Assembly: GCA_030248135.1 (NCBI GenBank)
Contig: JASANC010004681.1
Location: forward strand, 62,001-126,000
Source: Theristus sp. LFF4_11
Lineage: Eukaryota > Nematoda > Chromadorea > Monhysterida > Xyalidae
Length of the DNA: 64,000 bases
Direction: 5' to 3'
Made by a program: the position numbers and the translations under genes
Part shown: one piece after another, positions 31,697 through 42,259 of the stretch
Layout: each line of letters opens with the position of its first letter
Numbering within the stretch: position 1 is the stretch's first letter
The notes under the pieces: model-generated
The model's input: only the letters and a program-made list of their open reading frames with translations
What the model was told of the DNA's origin: nothing
Database searches by the model: none

Positions 31697-33694
31697 CTAT
31701 TCGTCGACGCCTCCTTCATCACGCGGGTCGTGGTCGTAGTCGTCCTCCTCAGCTTTGCCGACGTCGTTTGTCGCTGTTCGAGGATACTTGGCCGGTTTGT
31801 TTCGTCGGTAGACTCTCGCAATCAACTGCTTTTCTGCGTCTGACATTCTAAACTGCGGATGCCAATTTCGGAATCTTGCGAATTTTGGTGAATAGTTTTG
31901 CTGTTGATGATTTTGCTGTCGCGTGTCGTGTCGAATGCGGGAACATCGACCGATGTATTGCGTGGTTTGCTGTTGCTGATTATTGATTTGTGGAGTGATT
32001 TGATTGTTGGCGAACTGGTAGTTCTCAATCTGATTGTAATGTTGCTGATTATGACCAAACTGGTCGCTGAATTGCGGTTTGTAGTTGAAGTTTGTTTCGT
32101 GGTTTTCACGGCTCGTGTTTTGGTAATTCGGCTTGCTGCCGTTGTCTTTGTTTTTCTGCCGATCGTCGTCACGGCTGTTCTTTTTCTTTTTGAAGTTTTC
32201 GCAGTCTTCGATTCCCTGGATTTTATCCACAATTTCTCGGAAATTGAGACCCTTGAACTTCTGGTCCTCTGCTTTGCTCGACAACAACGGATCAAGCAAT
32301 CCTTGCACAAACTTGTTGATCAACGTCGTTTCGACAAACGGTATATAGTTGCCATCCGAACCGCGATAGTTATGCCCAGTGGCAAGAAGCAAATTCTCCA
32401 GACGTAGTCCGAAGGCGCGCACAGATTCTCCTTCCTGTCGCGTTGCTGTATCGAGTTCGTAGACGGATGTAATTGCCTCATTTCTTGGTCCGTAGATGGA
32501 CTCAAGGTACTTGATGGACTCTTCCAAATTTTCACGCACTCCTTGTGGCTGTTGATCGAAAGCAAACAATGCGTCGTCGGAAAGACACATACGAATGTGC
32601 TCGACCGCGATTTTTGGCGGTGGGTCCCACAGCTCCAGTCTGGTTTGCAGACTGCTGAGCCAGGTGCGGAATTTGTGATTTTTGGCTGGGTCGAATTTTT
32701 GCCATTTTTCGGACAACAACATCATGTACGCTTTGTTGCTCTCACTGACACTGTCACTGCACACCTGTTTGCTGTTGTCATCATGGCCATCACCCACACT
32801 TGTCTGACTTTTCTGATTCAGCATTTTGCTGAACAACATGCTCATGAACTCGTTCTGTTTTTGCATTTGTTGTTGTTGTTGCATGACCAAATGAATCAAT
32901 TGCTCTGAGACTCCCGTCTCCGTTTTCATGCCGTTATCGTGCCTGGGACTTAACCCACTGGCCTTCATTTTATCGTGCCTGGGACTTAACCCACTGGCCT
33001 CGTCATTTGCCTTGGGAATTAACCCAGTAGGCTCACCAATCAGATTTTCGGTCCTGGGAATCAACCCAGTGGACTCGTTTGCCTTGGGAATTAACCCAGT
33101 AGGCACATGCTCATCGCTACGAATATGCGCAAGTTTTTGACCCAACTGAAACGTAGTGATTGAATCAGTGTCACTTACGTCTGAAGCATCGTGTGGCACG
33201 CTTGGGTCGCACTTATCAAACGCATCGTGTGGCCTTTGAGTCTGTGCGCGTTGTAGCACTTGTGCCGAGCTGATCGCCGTTGGCACTGTCGTATCACTGC
33301 GGTGCGAGACGCTCGATTGTGCCTGTGTCATACTGTTCAAATCAGCATTTTCAGGATCATGCATTTGTCCCCAAGTCAGAAACTGTTTGTACTTGAAGAC
33401 TTCGCTCACAAATCCTCGGGCCCTATCAGACAATTCGTCAATGGGTGCGACCAAAGAAGGTGCAATGTTTCGCTTGACTCTGCACTGCAAGGTCCGACTT
33501 AGCTTTTTTTTCTCCTGCAGCGTCCTGCAAATTCGGTTGAGTCCTGCCCGATCCTGCTGATCCTCATAGCGGTCAATGAGACAATCCAGGTCTCTGCGGG
33601 TCATGTGTACCGTATCGGTGTCGGACGTGTTCAGCGAGTCAGGGCTGGGATCACGGCTGACGACTGAACTCTCGCTGTCAAAGTGTCGCGACAT
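31697..33694 (-). CDS. gag: Retrotransposon Gag protein, about 665 residues
   Basis: The start MSRHFDSES (33692-33694) lies just downstream of the primer-binding site. The same frame is open upstream to an ATG inside the LTR at 33838. The protein has an acidic/Ser-rich N-terminus, then five Gly-Leu-Ile/Ser-Pro motifs (TGLIPKANE, SGLSPRHD and so on). A retrotransposon-capsid core follows (about residues 295-470: WQKFDPAKNHKFRTWLSSL, LESIYGPRNEAI, GESVRAFGLRLENLL, FVQGLLDPLL). The tail is Asn/Gln-rich and basic, without a CCHC zinc knuckle. It assembles the virus-like particle and packages RNA. The stop is at 31697, with no frameshift into pol. Confidence 0.8.
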   Translation of the reverse strand: MSRHFDSESSVVSRDPSPDSLNTSDTDTVHMTRRDLDCLIDRYEDQQDRAGLNRICRTLQEKKKLSRTLQCRVKRNIAPSLVAPIDELSDRARGFVSEVFKYKQFLTWGQMHDPENADLNSMTQAQSSVSHRSDTTVPTAISSAQVLQRAQTQRPHDAFDKCDPSVPHDASDVSDTDSITTFQLGQKLAHIRSDEHVPTGLIPKANESTGLIPRTENLIGEPTGLIPKANDEASGLSPRHDKMKASGLSPRHDNGMKTETGVSEQLIHLVMQQQQQMQKQNEFMSMLFSKMLNQKSQTSVGDGHDDNSKQVCSDSVSESNKAYMMLLSEKWQKFDPAKNHKFRTWLSSLQTRLELWDPPPKIAVEHIRMCLSDDALFAFDQQPQGVRENLEESIKYLESIYGPRNEAITSVYELDTATRQEGESVRAFGLRLENLLLATGHNYRGSDGNYIPFVETTLINKFVQGLLDPLLSSKAEDQKFKGLNFREIVDKIQGIEDCENFKKKKNSRDDDRQKNKDNGSKPNYQNTSRENHETNFNYKPQFSDQFGHNQQHYNQIENYQFANNQITPQINNQQQQTTQYIGRCSRIRHDTRQQNHQQQNYSPKFARFRNWHPQFRMSDAEKQLIARVYRRNKPAKYPRTATNDVGKAEEDDYDHDPRDEGGVDE

Positions 33695-33768
33695 GATGCT
33701 GATCGTGCTGTTGTGCGGATTGCACTGTTGCACACTGTGGTTTTCCTTCTTTATAGATGATGACTGTA

Positions 33769-33789
33769 CGAGCCAAACGTTGGGCGCCA
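33769..33789 (-). promoter_or_regulatory. Primer-binding site (tRNA-Lys type)
   Basis: TGGCGCCCAACG follows the 5' LTR with no spacer. The 12-nt match to the 3' end of a lysine tRNA is the priming signal for minus-strand DNA synthesis. Confidence 0.8.
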
Positions 33790-33938
33790 GAAAGATGCAC
33801 CCAGAGACGAGAGCTACGAAAACCGTTTTAATGGTCAAAACCAGTCCATAGAGAATAAGACTTACAATATATAGAACACATCAGATAATACAATAATGAT
33901 CACACACAGTAATTAGGTTGTAAACTTGCTTTCTTGCT
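33790..33938 (-). repeat. 5' LTR of the retrotransposon
   Basis: 149 bp, starting AGCAAGAAAGCAAG and ending GGGTGCATCTTTC on the minus strand. Near-identity to the 3' LTR implies recent insertion. Confidence 0.9.
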
Positions 33939-34109
33939 TTATACTTGATTTTTAGTGTATTTTTAGCATTATTTTGCTGTTTTTATAGCTTTTTAGCGTT
34001 TTAGCTATCTGTCTATCAAATTTCAAAATTTTGACCGGCCCCCCCCCCCAAAGTCACATGGCCCCCCCCCCCCCGCGGCCCCCCCCAAAATTTTCCAGCT
34101 ATCTATCTA

Positions 34110-35620
34110 CAGTCGAACTCACTAAAATGTGGAATCAGCTGATTGGTCGACCGAGCGGAGGCTGCTCACACTCCGCACTAGGGTTGTTAAAAAAAACAAA
34201 AATCGTCATTTTTGTTTTTTTTAAAAAAAAAAATTTCAAAAATCAAAGTTGTGCTAAATCAATCAGGGAGTCCGAAGAACCACATATGATATGCAAGCGC
34301 CTCCCGAATGACACCCGTATGGCGGAACTTTGCAGATTTTGTTTTGGTGACCTCAATTACCCCTTTTCCAAACCGTCACCATGCCTCTTCTTGTGTTTTG
34401 ACCTCCAAAACGTCACTAATTGTCCCCAGCTAAGCTAATGCTGAAGTGAAGACAAACATACCGCCTTGAAATTCGATCAATTCTTCTGATGGTTTCGCGA
34501 CGACACGACACGAAGCAGCAACCAGACAACGTAGCGCTTGCAAACGGTGCAGCGAGCACAATCGGACGCTCTGCGAGGCTAATCGTCACCTTATCTGCAT
34601 CGGAAATGGTAGGCTAAGCTTTGGGACGCTCAAAAACTTCATCGCAGATGTTGTCGAAGCCTAAAATCAGTCGGTAAAACGGTCCAAAATCGACTGCTAA
34701 AGGTTTTACGAGGTATAATCAAAGAAAATTTTTGTTGAACTTTCGAAAAATTGTGCCAAAATTGAGGTTTTCAGAGCATATTAGAGGAAAATTTTTCGAA
34801 TTAAAAAAAAAAAAAAATCGGCATTTTTGTTTTTTTTTAATCACTTTTTTTTAAAAAAAAAAATTTCATTTTTGTTTAACAACCCTACTCCGCACCGTTC
34901 TTTTTTCGTGGATTTGGATTTTATTGAAACGTGTTTTTATGAATTTCCAGCACCCTTTTTGTGCTAAAAATAAACTCAAAGGTTAGAGACCGCGAAATTT
35001 AGAAAATTTTTGTTCCACAGCTCAACTCAAAATGTATTTTTTGTTTAATGACGACGACGACGTCGTCGCTTAATTTTTGCGTGTGGACTAAAAAATAAAA
35101 GCCTGAAAGGAGTGCGCTGTGCAAGGTTTGCTGCGTGCACCAAGTAAATGAACACAGCAGCTTACCAAAAACAACTTGAAATCGGTGAAAATGAAAAATG
35201 AAAGCAAAGTCGTCGTCGTGTCGTCGTCGTCCGCGAAGTCGGAACGCATTTTTTTTAATTGCGGATGCATGTCGATCGGTCAGCTAGGAATGAAACCCCC
35301 TTCAGCTGGCTACACAGCGCACTCATTTCAGGCTTTTGTCTTTCAGTTCACACGTAAAAATTAAGCGACGACGTCGTCGTCGTCGTCGTCAGTAAAAAAT
35401 GCATTTTGAGCTGCTGAATATAAAAAAAAATTGAATTTCGCAGTTCTCCCAACCCTTTGAGTTTATTTTCAGCATGAAAAGGGTGCTGGAAATTCACACT
35501 CATTCAAAAGAAACACGATTCAATAGAATCCAGATCCACGAAAAAAGAAGGGTGCGGAGTGTGAGCAGCCTCCCCTCGGCCGACCAATCAGCTGATTCCA
35601 CATTTTATTGAGTTCGACTG
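34110..35620. mobile_element. Pogo/Tigger-like fold-back MITE with TA duplication
   Basis: Inverted termini CAGTCGAACTCACTAAAATG and CATTTTATTGAGTTCGACTG are flanked by TA on both sides. The two halves continue as inverted arms (AATCAGCTGATTGGTCG..., GCGGAGTGTGAGCAGCCTCC). GACGACGTCGTCG clusters lie near the centre at 35050 and 35360. The CAGT-CGAA terminus and TA target recall pogo/Tigger elements. No transposase. A hAT MITE sits in the left arm. Confidence 0.75.
34179..34887. mobile_element. hAT-type MITE, TAGGGTTGTTAAA family, copy 2
   Basis: Termini TAGGGTTGTTAAAA and TTTAACAACCCTA, with exact 8-bp duplication CTCCGCAC at 34171-34178 and 34888-34895. Inverted relative to copy 1. The target is the arm of the pogo-like element. 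Confidence 0.88.
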
Positions 35621-35698
35621 TATCTAGAAAATTTGCTCCAGCTATCTATATCGGCCCCCCCCCCAACCCCTGGGCTCTGGAACAACTATGTCGGTACC

Positions 35699-36371
35699 GA
35701 AGGCGAAAGCAAATTTTCTAGAGGGGTTGTTAAACAAAAATCAAATTTTTTAAGTGATTTAAAAAAACCAAAAATGCCGATTTTTTTTAATTCGAAAATT
35801 TTTTCTCCAATATGCTCTGAAAACCTCAATTTTGGCACAAATTTTCGAAAGTTTTTCGAAACTCAACAAAAATTTTCCTTGATATTACCTCGTAAAACGT
35901 TTAGCAGTCAATTTTGGACCGTTTTACCGACTGATTTCAGGCTTCAACAACATCTGCGATGAAGTTTTTGAGCGTCCCAAAGGTTGGCTTACCATTTCCG
36001 ATGCAGATAAGGTGACGATTCGCCTCGCAATCTAAATTTGAGCTATACCTATACCTATACCTATATATATATATTCTTTAGGTACCCGGTTCGAAACTCG
36101 CTGTGGACAAGACATACTCGTGGAAAATTAGAGTGACCAACAAACATCTGATGGTCTATTCCCTCCTGAGCCGAGGGTAAAATTGTGGGCTCGGGGCAGT
36201 AATTGCCCGTCTCCGCCGGAGTTTGGTACCTTCGGGTTTCCGGAACCGGCGCGCGTATAATTAAAAAAAAAATTTTGGTTCTCTTACATGCTCTGAAAAC
36301 CTCAATTTTGGCACAATTTTTCGAAAGTTCAACAAAAATTTTCTTTGTTATTACCTCGTGAAACCGTCAGC
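35699..36371. mobile_element. Broken hAT MITE pieces around a 215-bp insert
   Basis: 35725-36046 matches the beginning of the TAGGGTTGTTAAA family. 36265-36371 matches its inner part again. Between them lie a (CTATAC)n/(TA)n run and about 200 bp containing CCCGGTTCGAAACTC, a B-box-like sequence that could belong to a SINE. The second piece continues at 39267 across the element inserted at 36372. Confidence 0.55.
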
Positions 36372-36756
36372 GGTGCGGGGTCAACTCCGGCCCACGCATT
36401 TCCGGCCCACGCATTAGCGTCCCGACATTTCCGGCCCACCCATTACCGGCCCACGTATTACCGTCCCACCCATTACCGGCCCGACATTTCCGGCCCACTC
36501 ATTTCCGGCCCACTCATTTCCGGCCCGCCCATTACCGGCCCAGCCCAATAATTATCTTTCTGCGCTGTATTTCGCCACGGATAACGAAAATGAACTGAAA
36601 CCGCACTCTAAATTGTACTCCCTGCTCACCGACATGCTTTTAACAAAAATACTTAAATTTTTTATTTCAGTTTTCGTTTTCGTATCGCTTCTATTTGTTC
36701 ATGACATTGGAACAAATGCTTCAGTTTGAATTACTGTAGTGTTCATGTTTTCACAA

Positions 36757-38587
36757 TTATAATAACTTTCCTGCCCACAGTAACCTTGTGTTGATTAATG
36801 GTGATCATAATGTTAAACTATTCTTTTATGTTAATGTTCCACCCATGCAACGTTATTGGTGATCACCGTTTTAGTGCATTTATTCTTGGTGCTACTATTG
36901 ATTCAACAGTTCTCAAACTCTCGACAACCAAATAAACTCTTCCAAGCATAAACGCTTCGGTTGATTGTTTGTTGGCTGTCGACACGCAACGTTGTTGTCG
37001 CGTGTCGCCTCAATAACAAGGGCGACTCGCGACTGGGCGACATAGGCGAAGCACCGTTAGTTTTATGAAATAATAACAACTACTCGTTGAGTACGTTTTA
37101 TCCAGCACGTTTTAGCTTTGCCTGTGTCAGTCGCCCATCATAACCGTGTAACCGTTTTGTAATAATCTAAACAACAGCTACACAAGTAATTTGAACGTTT
37201 TATTCTTAGTAGTCACACATTTAACAAATAGAGAATGGGTGACAGAAACCGAAATCCGCATTATGTGAAGTTGGCCCCGCCTTTGAGTCAAGCGGACGAG
37301 GAGGCTGGCGGCCCTCTCATGCGGTGCAGATGTTTGACTGCCAGCGGCCAGGCCGGTGGAGCTGTCCGCGAGGCACGGACGCCCGAGCTGGACACTGGTG
37401 GCCGAGCACCTGCCTCACAAATGCAGGTGCTCGGCCACCAGTGTCCAGCTCGGGCGTCCGTGCCTCGCGGACAGCTCCACCGGCCTGGCCGCTGGCAGTC
37501 AAACATCTGCACCGCATGAGAGGGCCGCCAGCCTCCTCGTCCGCTTGACTCAAAGGCGGGGCCAACTTCACATAATGCGGATTTCGGTTTCTGTCACCCA
37601 TTCTCTATTTGTTAAATGTGTGACTACTAAGAATAAAACGTTCAAATTACTTGTGTAGCTGTTGTTTAGATTATTACAAAACGGTTACACGGTTATGATG
37701 GGCGACTGACACAGGCAAAGCTAAAACGTGCTGGATAAAACGTACTCAACGAGTAGTTGTTATTATTTCATAAAACTAACGGTGCTTCGCCTATGTCGCC
37801 CAGTCGCGAGTCGCCCTTGTTATTGAGGCGACACGCGACAACAACGTTGCGTGTCGACAGCCAACAAACAATCAACCGAAGCGTTTATGCTTGGAAGAGT
37901 TTATTTGGTTGTCGAGAGTATGAGTTATAATAACTTTCCTGCCCACAGTAACCTTGTGTTGATTAATGGTGATCATAATGTTAAACTATTCTTTTATGTT
38001 AATGTTCCACCCATGCAACGTTATTGGTGATCACCGTTTTAGTGCATTTATTCTTGGTGCTACTATTGATTCAACAGTTCTCAAACTCTCGACAACCAAA
38101 TAAACTCTTCCAAGCATAAACGCTTCGGTTGATTGTTTGTTGGCTGTCGACACGCAACGTTGTTGTCGCGTGTCGCCTCAATAACAAGGGCGACTCGCGA
38201 CTGGGCGACATAGGCGAAGCACCGTTAGTTTTATGAAATAATAACAACTACTCGTTGAGTACGTTTTATCCAGCACGTTTTAGCTTTGCCTGTGTCAGTC
38301 GCCCATCATAACCGTGTAACCGTTTTGTAATAATCTAAACAACAGCTACACAAGTAATTTGAACGTTTTATTCTCAGTAGTCACACATTTAACAAACAAA
38401 GAATGGGTGACAGAAACCGAAATCCGCATCATGTGAAGTTGGCCCCGCCTTTGAGTCAAGCGGACGAGGAGGCTGGCGGCCCTCTCATGCGGTGCAGATG
38501 TTTGACTGCCAGCGGCCAGGCCGGTGGAGCTGTCCGCGAGGCACGGACGCCCGAGCTGGACACTGGTGGCCGAGCACCTGCCTCACA
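36757..38587. repeat. Triplicated 660-bp unit (direct, inverted, direct) inside IT1
   Basis: Copy A 36757-37419, inverted copy B 37423-37917 and copy C 37925-38587 are nearly identical. A and B meet at a short CAGGTG/CACCTG junction and form a near-perfect hairpin of about 500 bp per arm. Each copy holds CAACGTTGTTGTCGCGTGTCG and the small ORF starting MGDRNRNPH. Confidence 0.85.
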
Positions 38588-38639
38588 TTACGTCGATGAA
38601 TCGTTGATGTGTTTTTATTTATTGCTTTGTTCCGATTGA
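38403..38639 (+). CDS. Small conserved ORF in IT1 (MGDRNRNPH...)
   Basis: The frame starting MGDRNRNPH and running through KLAPPLSQADEEAGG, MRCRCL and REARTPELDTGG is present in all three copies (37235 +, 37601 -, 38403 +), with at least one amino-acid change (Tyr/His at residue 10). It diverges only where the repeat unit ends. It could be the 5' end of a captured or transposon gene. The function is unknown, and it may not be translated. Confidence 0.25.
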   Translation: MGDRNRNPHHVKLAPPLSQADEEAGGPLMRCRCLTASGQAGGAVREARTPELDTGGRAPASHYVDESLMCFYLLLCSD

Positions 38640-39084
38640 TTTTGCACATTCAATTTCAATAACAACAACATGTCTGATGGGTCGACAAAAATAGGAGCTT
38701 TTTCAAACCGAATTGACGCGCTGAGTTCGAATTTTGCACTGGACACAGAGCCAAATTCAATCATTTTAATTCTTAAAATTAGCAAAAACTCATGAAAATT
38801 ACCCCTCTAACCAAATTTGGACATGTGGATCCACAACCAGGTCGTGTTTCCTAATCCTAATCATTCCTAATCCTAAACCTAATCCTAATCCTAAGCCAAG
38901 CCTTTTTGATAAGGTGAAAATGATCAATTTAGTTTTTGCATTTTTTCATGATGCATCACGAAAAAATCCGAATGAAAAAAAGAATTAAAAAATCGAACCT
39001 AAGTTCAAAGTGTAACCGCCTAATCAATGTGAGTTTCTTAATGAAATATAGCAGTGGGTGGCGGTTGAAGTCACTGGAAGCAAA
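38588..39084. other. Inner right flank of IT1
   Basis: Contains a CCTAATCCTAA cluster (38860-38900) matching 6095-6135, and AT-rich sequence. No gene is recognised. Confidence 0.4.
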
Positions 39085-39359
39085 TTATTGGGCTGGGCCG
39101 GTAATGGGTGGGCCGGAAATGAGTGGGCCGGAAATGCGTGGGACGCAGATGAACGGGGCCGGTAATGGGTGGGCCGGAAATGAGTGGGCCGGAAATGAGT
39201 GGGCCGGAAATGTTGGGCCGGAAATGCGTGGGCCGGAAATAACGGGACGCAAATGAACGCACGCCCCGTCAGCAGTCGATTTTGGACCGTTTTACCTGCT
39301 GTTTTCAGGCTTTTCGGCAACATCTGCGACATAGTTGTTCCAGAGCCGAGAGGTTGGGG

Positions 39360-40383
39360 TAGGGTTAGGAGAAAAAAATCCGGTTTTTTTTTAAATTAAA
39401 AAAAAATTTAAAAAAAAATTTTTTTTACAAGTTAGGTTCGTTCGAAGCGTCTCGTCGAGCTGAGTTCATCTAGACTATTTTCAGAACGATCCGGAAAACT
39501 ATAAAAGCGAAAATCGTGTTTTATTGAAATTATGCCCATTTCATAGAGGGAAAGTTGCATTTTCAACAGTAAAACAAGACAATTTTCGACGTGTACTTGA
39601 ATATTGAACCGTTCTTAGTTGTTCCTCTTTAGAAAATTACCAAAATTTGACTGTGTTTAAAAATTCCTGTTTGCTGTAGCTAAGTCGGCACCCCCCTGTC
39701 GACCCGGTCGCCCCCCCCCCAAGACACTTACTTTCAGGTTCAACCAGCTATGCTATCTGCCACATGGCGAGAGCCCACTCTTCAAATCATCGTATCGAAA
39801 ACACGTACCATGATTTCGCGATCACGTTGCGGGCAACTGACAGACGCAAGTTTAACACGTTAGTTTAGCTCAGCACGCAAGTTTTAACATGTGGCCATGT
39901 TATCGGGTATCTGAAAAACGGTCGTGTGATGTGGTATTAACCAACATCTCCGCTCCAATTGTTTAACAATATATCGCACAACTCCATTGTAGACCTATAA
40001 CATACGCCAATCAACAAAATATCATGTTCATCTCATGGCCTACCGACTGAAAAACATGTTCTAAGTTGCAAGAAAACGATTTCTGAAACGATATTTCAAT
40101 TCAGTTAAGTCATTTCAACGCTAAAAATTGACTCTAGAAGTCATCCAAATCGAAAAACATAGAGTACGTCGGTCAAAATGACCAAATAATGACATTTACC
40201 TAAGCACACAAAGAAGTTGGGAAGAAAATTTGGTTTGAACTTTCAAAAAAATTATGCCATAAATCGAATTTTCAGAGCAAAGTAGAAGAAAAATTTTTTA
40301 AATTTTTTTTAAGTTTAAAAAAATCTAAATTTAAAAAAAACAAAAAAAATAAAAAAAAATTTTTTTCAAAGCCCTTAACCCTA
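39360..40383. mobile_element. hAT-type MITE, TAGGGTTAGGGG family, copy 2
   Basis: Termini TAGGGTTAGGAG and CCCTTAACCCTA, with exact 8-bp duplication GGTTGGGG at 39352-39359 and 40384-40391. The core is nearly identical to 24692-25756. It is inserted within a G-run element of the TAGTTGTTC type. Confidence 0.85.
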
Positions 40384-41524
40384 GGTTGGGGGGGGGGCGA
40401 TATAGATAGCTGGAGCAAATTTTCCAGATAGATAGCTGGAAAATTTTGGGGGGGGGGGCGCGGGGGGCATGTGACTTTGGGGGGGCGGTCAAAATTTTGA
40501 AATTTGATAGATAGATAGCTAAAACGCTAAAAAGCTGTAAAAACAGCAAAATAATGCTAAAAATACACTAAAAATCACGTATAAACGCGTATTTTACCTA
40601 AAATTAGCGAAATTTTCAAGAATTACAAGCAAAAATGGACAATTTTGGTAAAAAATTGACTCTTGTTATGTCTTCGAAGACAAAAGTTTTTAGATAGATA
40701 GCTGGCTCAGAAATTTTTTTTGATAGATAATAGCTGAGCCGAAAAAACCTGTCTGATAGAGATAGATTCGAAAAACTTTTGGGGGGGGCGCTAGGGTTGT
40801 TAAACAAAAATCAAAAAAATTTAAAAAAAAGTAATTAAAAAAAACAAAAATGCCGATTTTTTTTAAATTCGAAAAAATTTTCCTCTAATATGCTCTGAAA
40901 ACCTCAATTTGGCACAATTTTTCGAAAGTTTAACAAAATTTTTTTTTTGATATTACCTCGTAAAACCGCCAGCAGTCCATTTTGGACTGTTTTACCGACT
41001 GATTTCAGGCTTCAACAATATCTGCGATGAAGTTTTTAAGCGTCCCAAAGGTTGGCTTACCATTTCCGATGCATATAAAGTGACGATTTCTCGCAATCTA
41101 AATTTGAGCGTCTGAGCTGCTCCGTTTGCAAGCGTTACGTTGTCTGGTTGCTGTTTCGTGTACTGCCGTCGCGACACATCATCAGAATTGATCGAATTTC
41201 AAGCCGGTGTGTGTATTTTCACTTGGGCTGGGGACAATTAGTGACGTTATGGGGGTCAAAACACAAGAAGAGGTATGGTAACGGTTTGGAAAAGGGGTAA
41301 ATGAGGTCACCCAAACAAAATCTGGAAAGTTCCGCCATACGGGAGTCATACGGGAGGCGATTACACATCAAATGTGGTTCTTCGAACTCCCTGGTTGATT
41401 TAGCACAACTTTGATTTTTAAATTTTTGAAATTAAAAAAAAAATTTTTTAACAAAAATGACGATTTTTGTTTTTTTAACAACCCTAGGGGCCGCCCCCAG
41501 GCCCCCCCCCCTAGAACAACTATG
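40384..41524. mobile_element. G/C-run element with CTAGAACAACTATG end, copy interrupted by hAT MITEs
   Basis: Left end probably at 39330 (CATAGTTGTTCCAGAGCC), right end CTAGAACAACTATG at 41511-41524. The core matches 25793-26243, including ACGTATAAACGCGTATTTTA. It is split by the hAT MITE at 39360 and by another at 40792. No matching duplication was found at the outer ends, so a rearrangement is likely. Confidence 0.55.
40792..41486. mobile_element. hAT-type MITE, TAGGGTTGTTAAA family, copy 3
   Basis: Termini TAGGGTTGTTAAAC and TTTTTAACAACCCTA. Flanks GGGGGCGC (40784-40791) and GGGGCCGC (41487-41494) differ by one base. The core is similar to copies 1 and 2. Confidence 0.8.
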
Positions 41525-42259
41525 GTGTCACTGTACCATGATTTACACCCCCCCCCCACCCGTGACGACACCCCCCTCGAAAATTTGCTTTCGCCTTCGG
41601 TACTGATTTGAAGGATGTAGCAGCAGCACGATAGGTATGCTCTAAAACCTCATTTTTGGAACACTCATTAGCCAACGGTTCCAGAAAACTGCACATCCCA
41701 ACCGCCATACAGGCTCACGCAGTTGGAAGTTTCTCTCAAGTTTTTTTGAAGTTTCAATGAGACATTTTTCCTTCCTTTCGAAAAATGTCATTAACGCGCC
41801 TTCGATATGGATCTTATGTGGATTTCCTCAGTCCACGTTCATGAGATATTTTAATGGGGCGCTCGTTCAAAAATTCACGGTTATTTCACGTTGTGATTCG
41901 TTGATTGGCTGGTACGTGACACAGTTCATAGATCGTGGTTAGCTCGAACATGGACTTGCTTTTCTCGCTGTTTTCGAAACTTCTTCAACCGCCACTGATC
42001 GTGATGGTTCGTTCAACAGTTGCGTTGCTGCTGCTGACTGATCACCATCACTGTTCGCATCAACCGAGATTTCGGCATCCGAAGTGATTTGTTTTATTTT
42101 TATTGTTTGCATATGAGTTTCTCACGTCTTTCATAAAAGGGACCCTTATATAAATTAGAAAACCAATTTTTCTAACAGTGGAATTTTGTGTGACGTCCCT
42201 TTTGAGTGAGAGGGTGTGTTGTAAAAGATTGGGAACGGATAACGGATGAAAGAGTTCTA
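41525..42259. other. Unassigned region
   Basis: C-runs near 41550-41575, then unique AT-rich sequence. No exon or element was recognised. Confidence 0.4.

Larger units (their letters stand above)
30859..33938 (-). mobile_element. LTR retrotransposon, gag-only (non-autonomous), 3080 bp
   Basis: Two LTRs (30859-31009 and 33790-33938) differ by about 2 nt in length and are otherwise nearly identical. The flanking TTATA is duplicated at 30854-30858 and 33939-33943. On the element's own (minus) strand the 5' LTR is followed directly by TGGCGCCCAACG, a primer-binding site matching the 3' end of tRNA-Lys. A purine tract (GCAGGGAGA) precedes the 3' LTR. The interior encodes a Gag but no protease, reverse transcriptase, RNase H or integrase, so it must use enzymes from a relative. 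The LTR ends are AG...TC rather than TG...CA. Confidence 0.9.
30617..35690. mobile_element. Host element of a nested insertion series (CATAGTTGTTCTAG termini)
   Basis: CATAGTTGTTCTAG at 30617 and CTCTGGAACAACTATG ending at 35690 are inverted termini. The 8 bp TCGGTACC is duplicated exactly at 30609-30616 and 35691-35698. The original element is only about 490 bp. It was expanded by an LTR retrotransposon (30859-33938) and by a pogo-like element (34110-35620), which itself holds a hAT MITE (34179-34887). The core matches the copy at 25793-26243. Confidence 0.75.
36372..39265. mobile_element. 2.9-kb element with 15-bp-iterated inverted ends (family IT1)
   Basis: Both ends are arrays of a 15-bp unit of the type GGCCCACTCATTTCC (about 11 units at 36388-36545, about 12 inverted units at 39085-39255). 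The outermost 22 bp also align as an inverted repeat. The element interrupts a hAT MITE fragment and duplicates CCGTCAGC (36364-36371 and 39266-39273). The inside carries two direct and one inverted copy of a unit of about 660 bp. No transposase is visible, so it is non-autonomous. The architecture resembles Mutator-like or fold-back elements with iterated ends. Confidence 0.75.

Noticed and set aside
31822..32310. Second minus-strand ORF overlapping gag, as a frameshifted nucleocapsid
   Set aside because: It is a Lys/Thr/Arg-rich shadow of the Asn/Gln-rich gag frame, and the main frame runs on without interruption.
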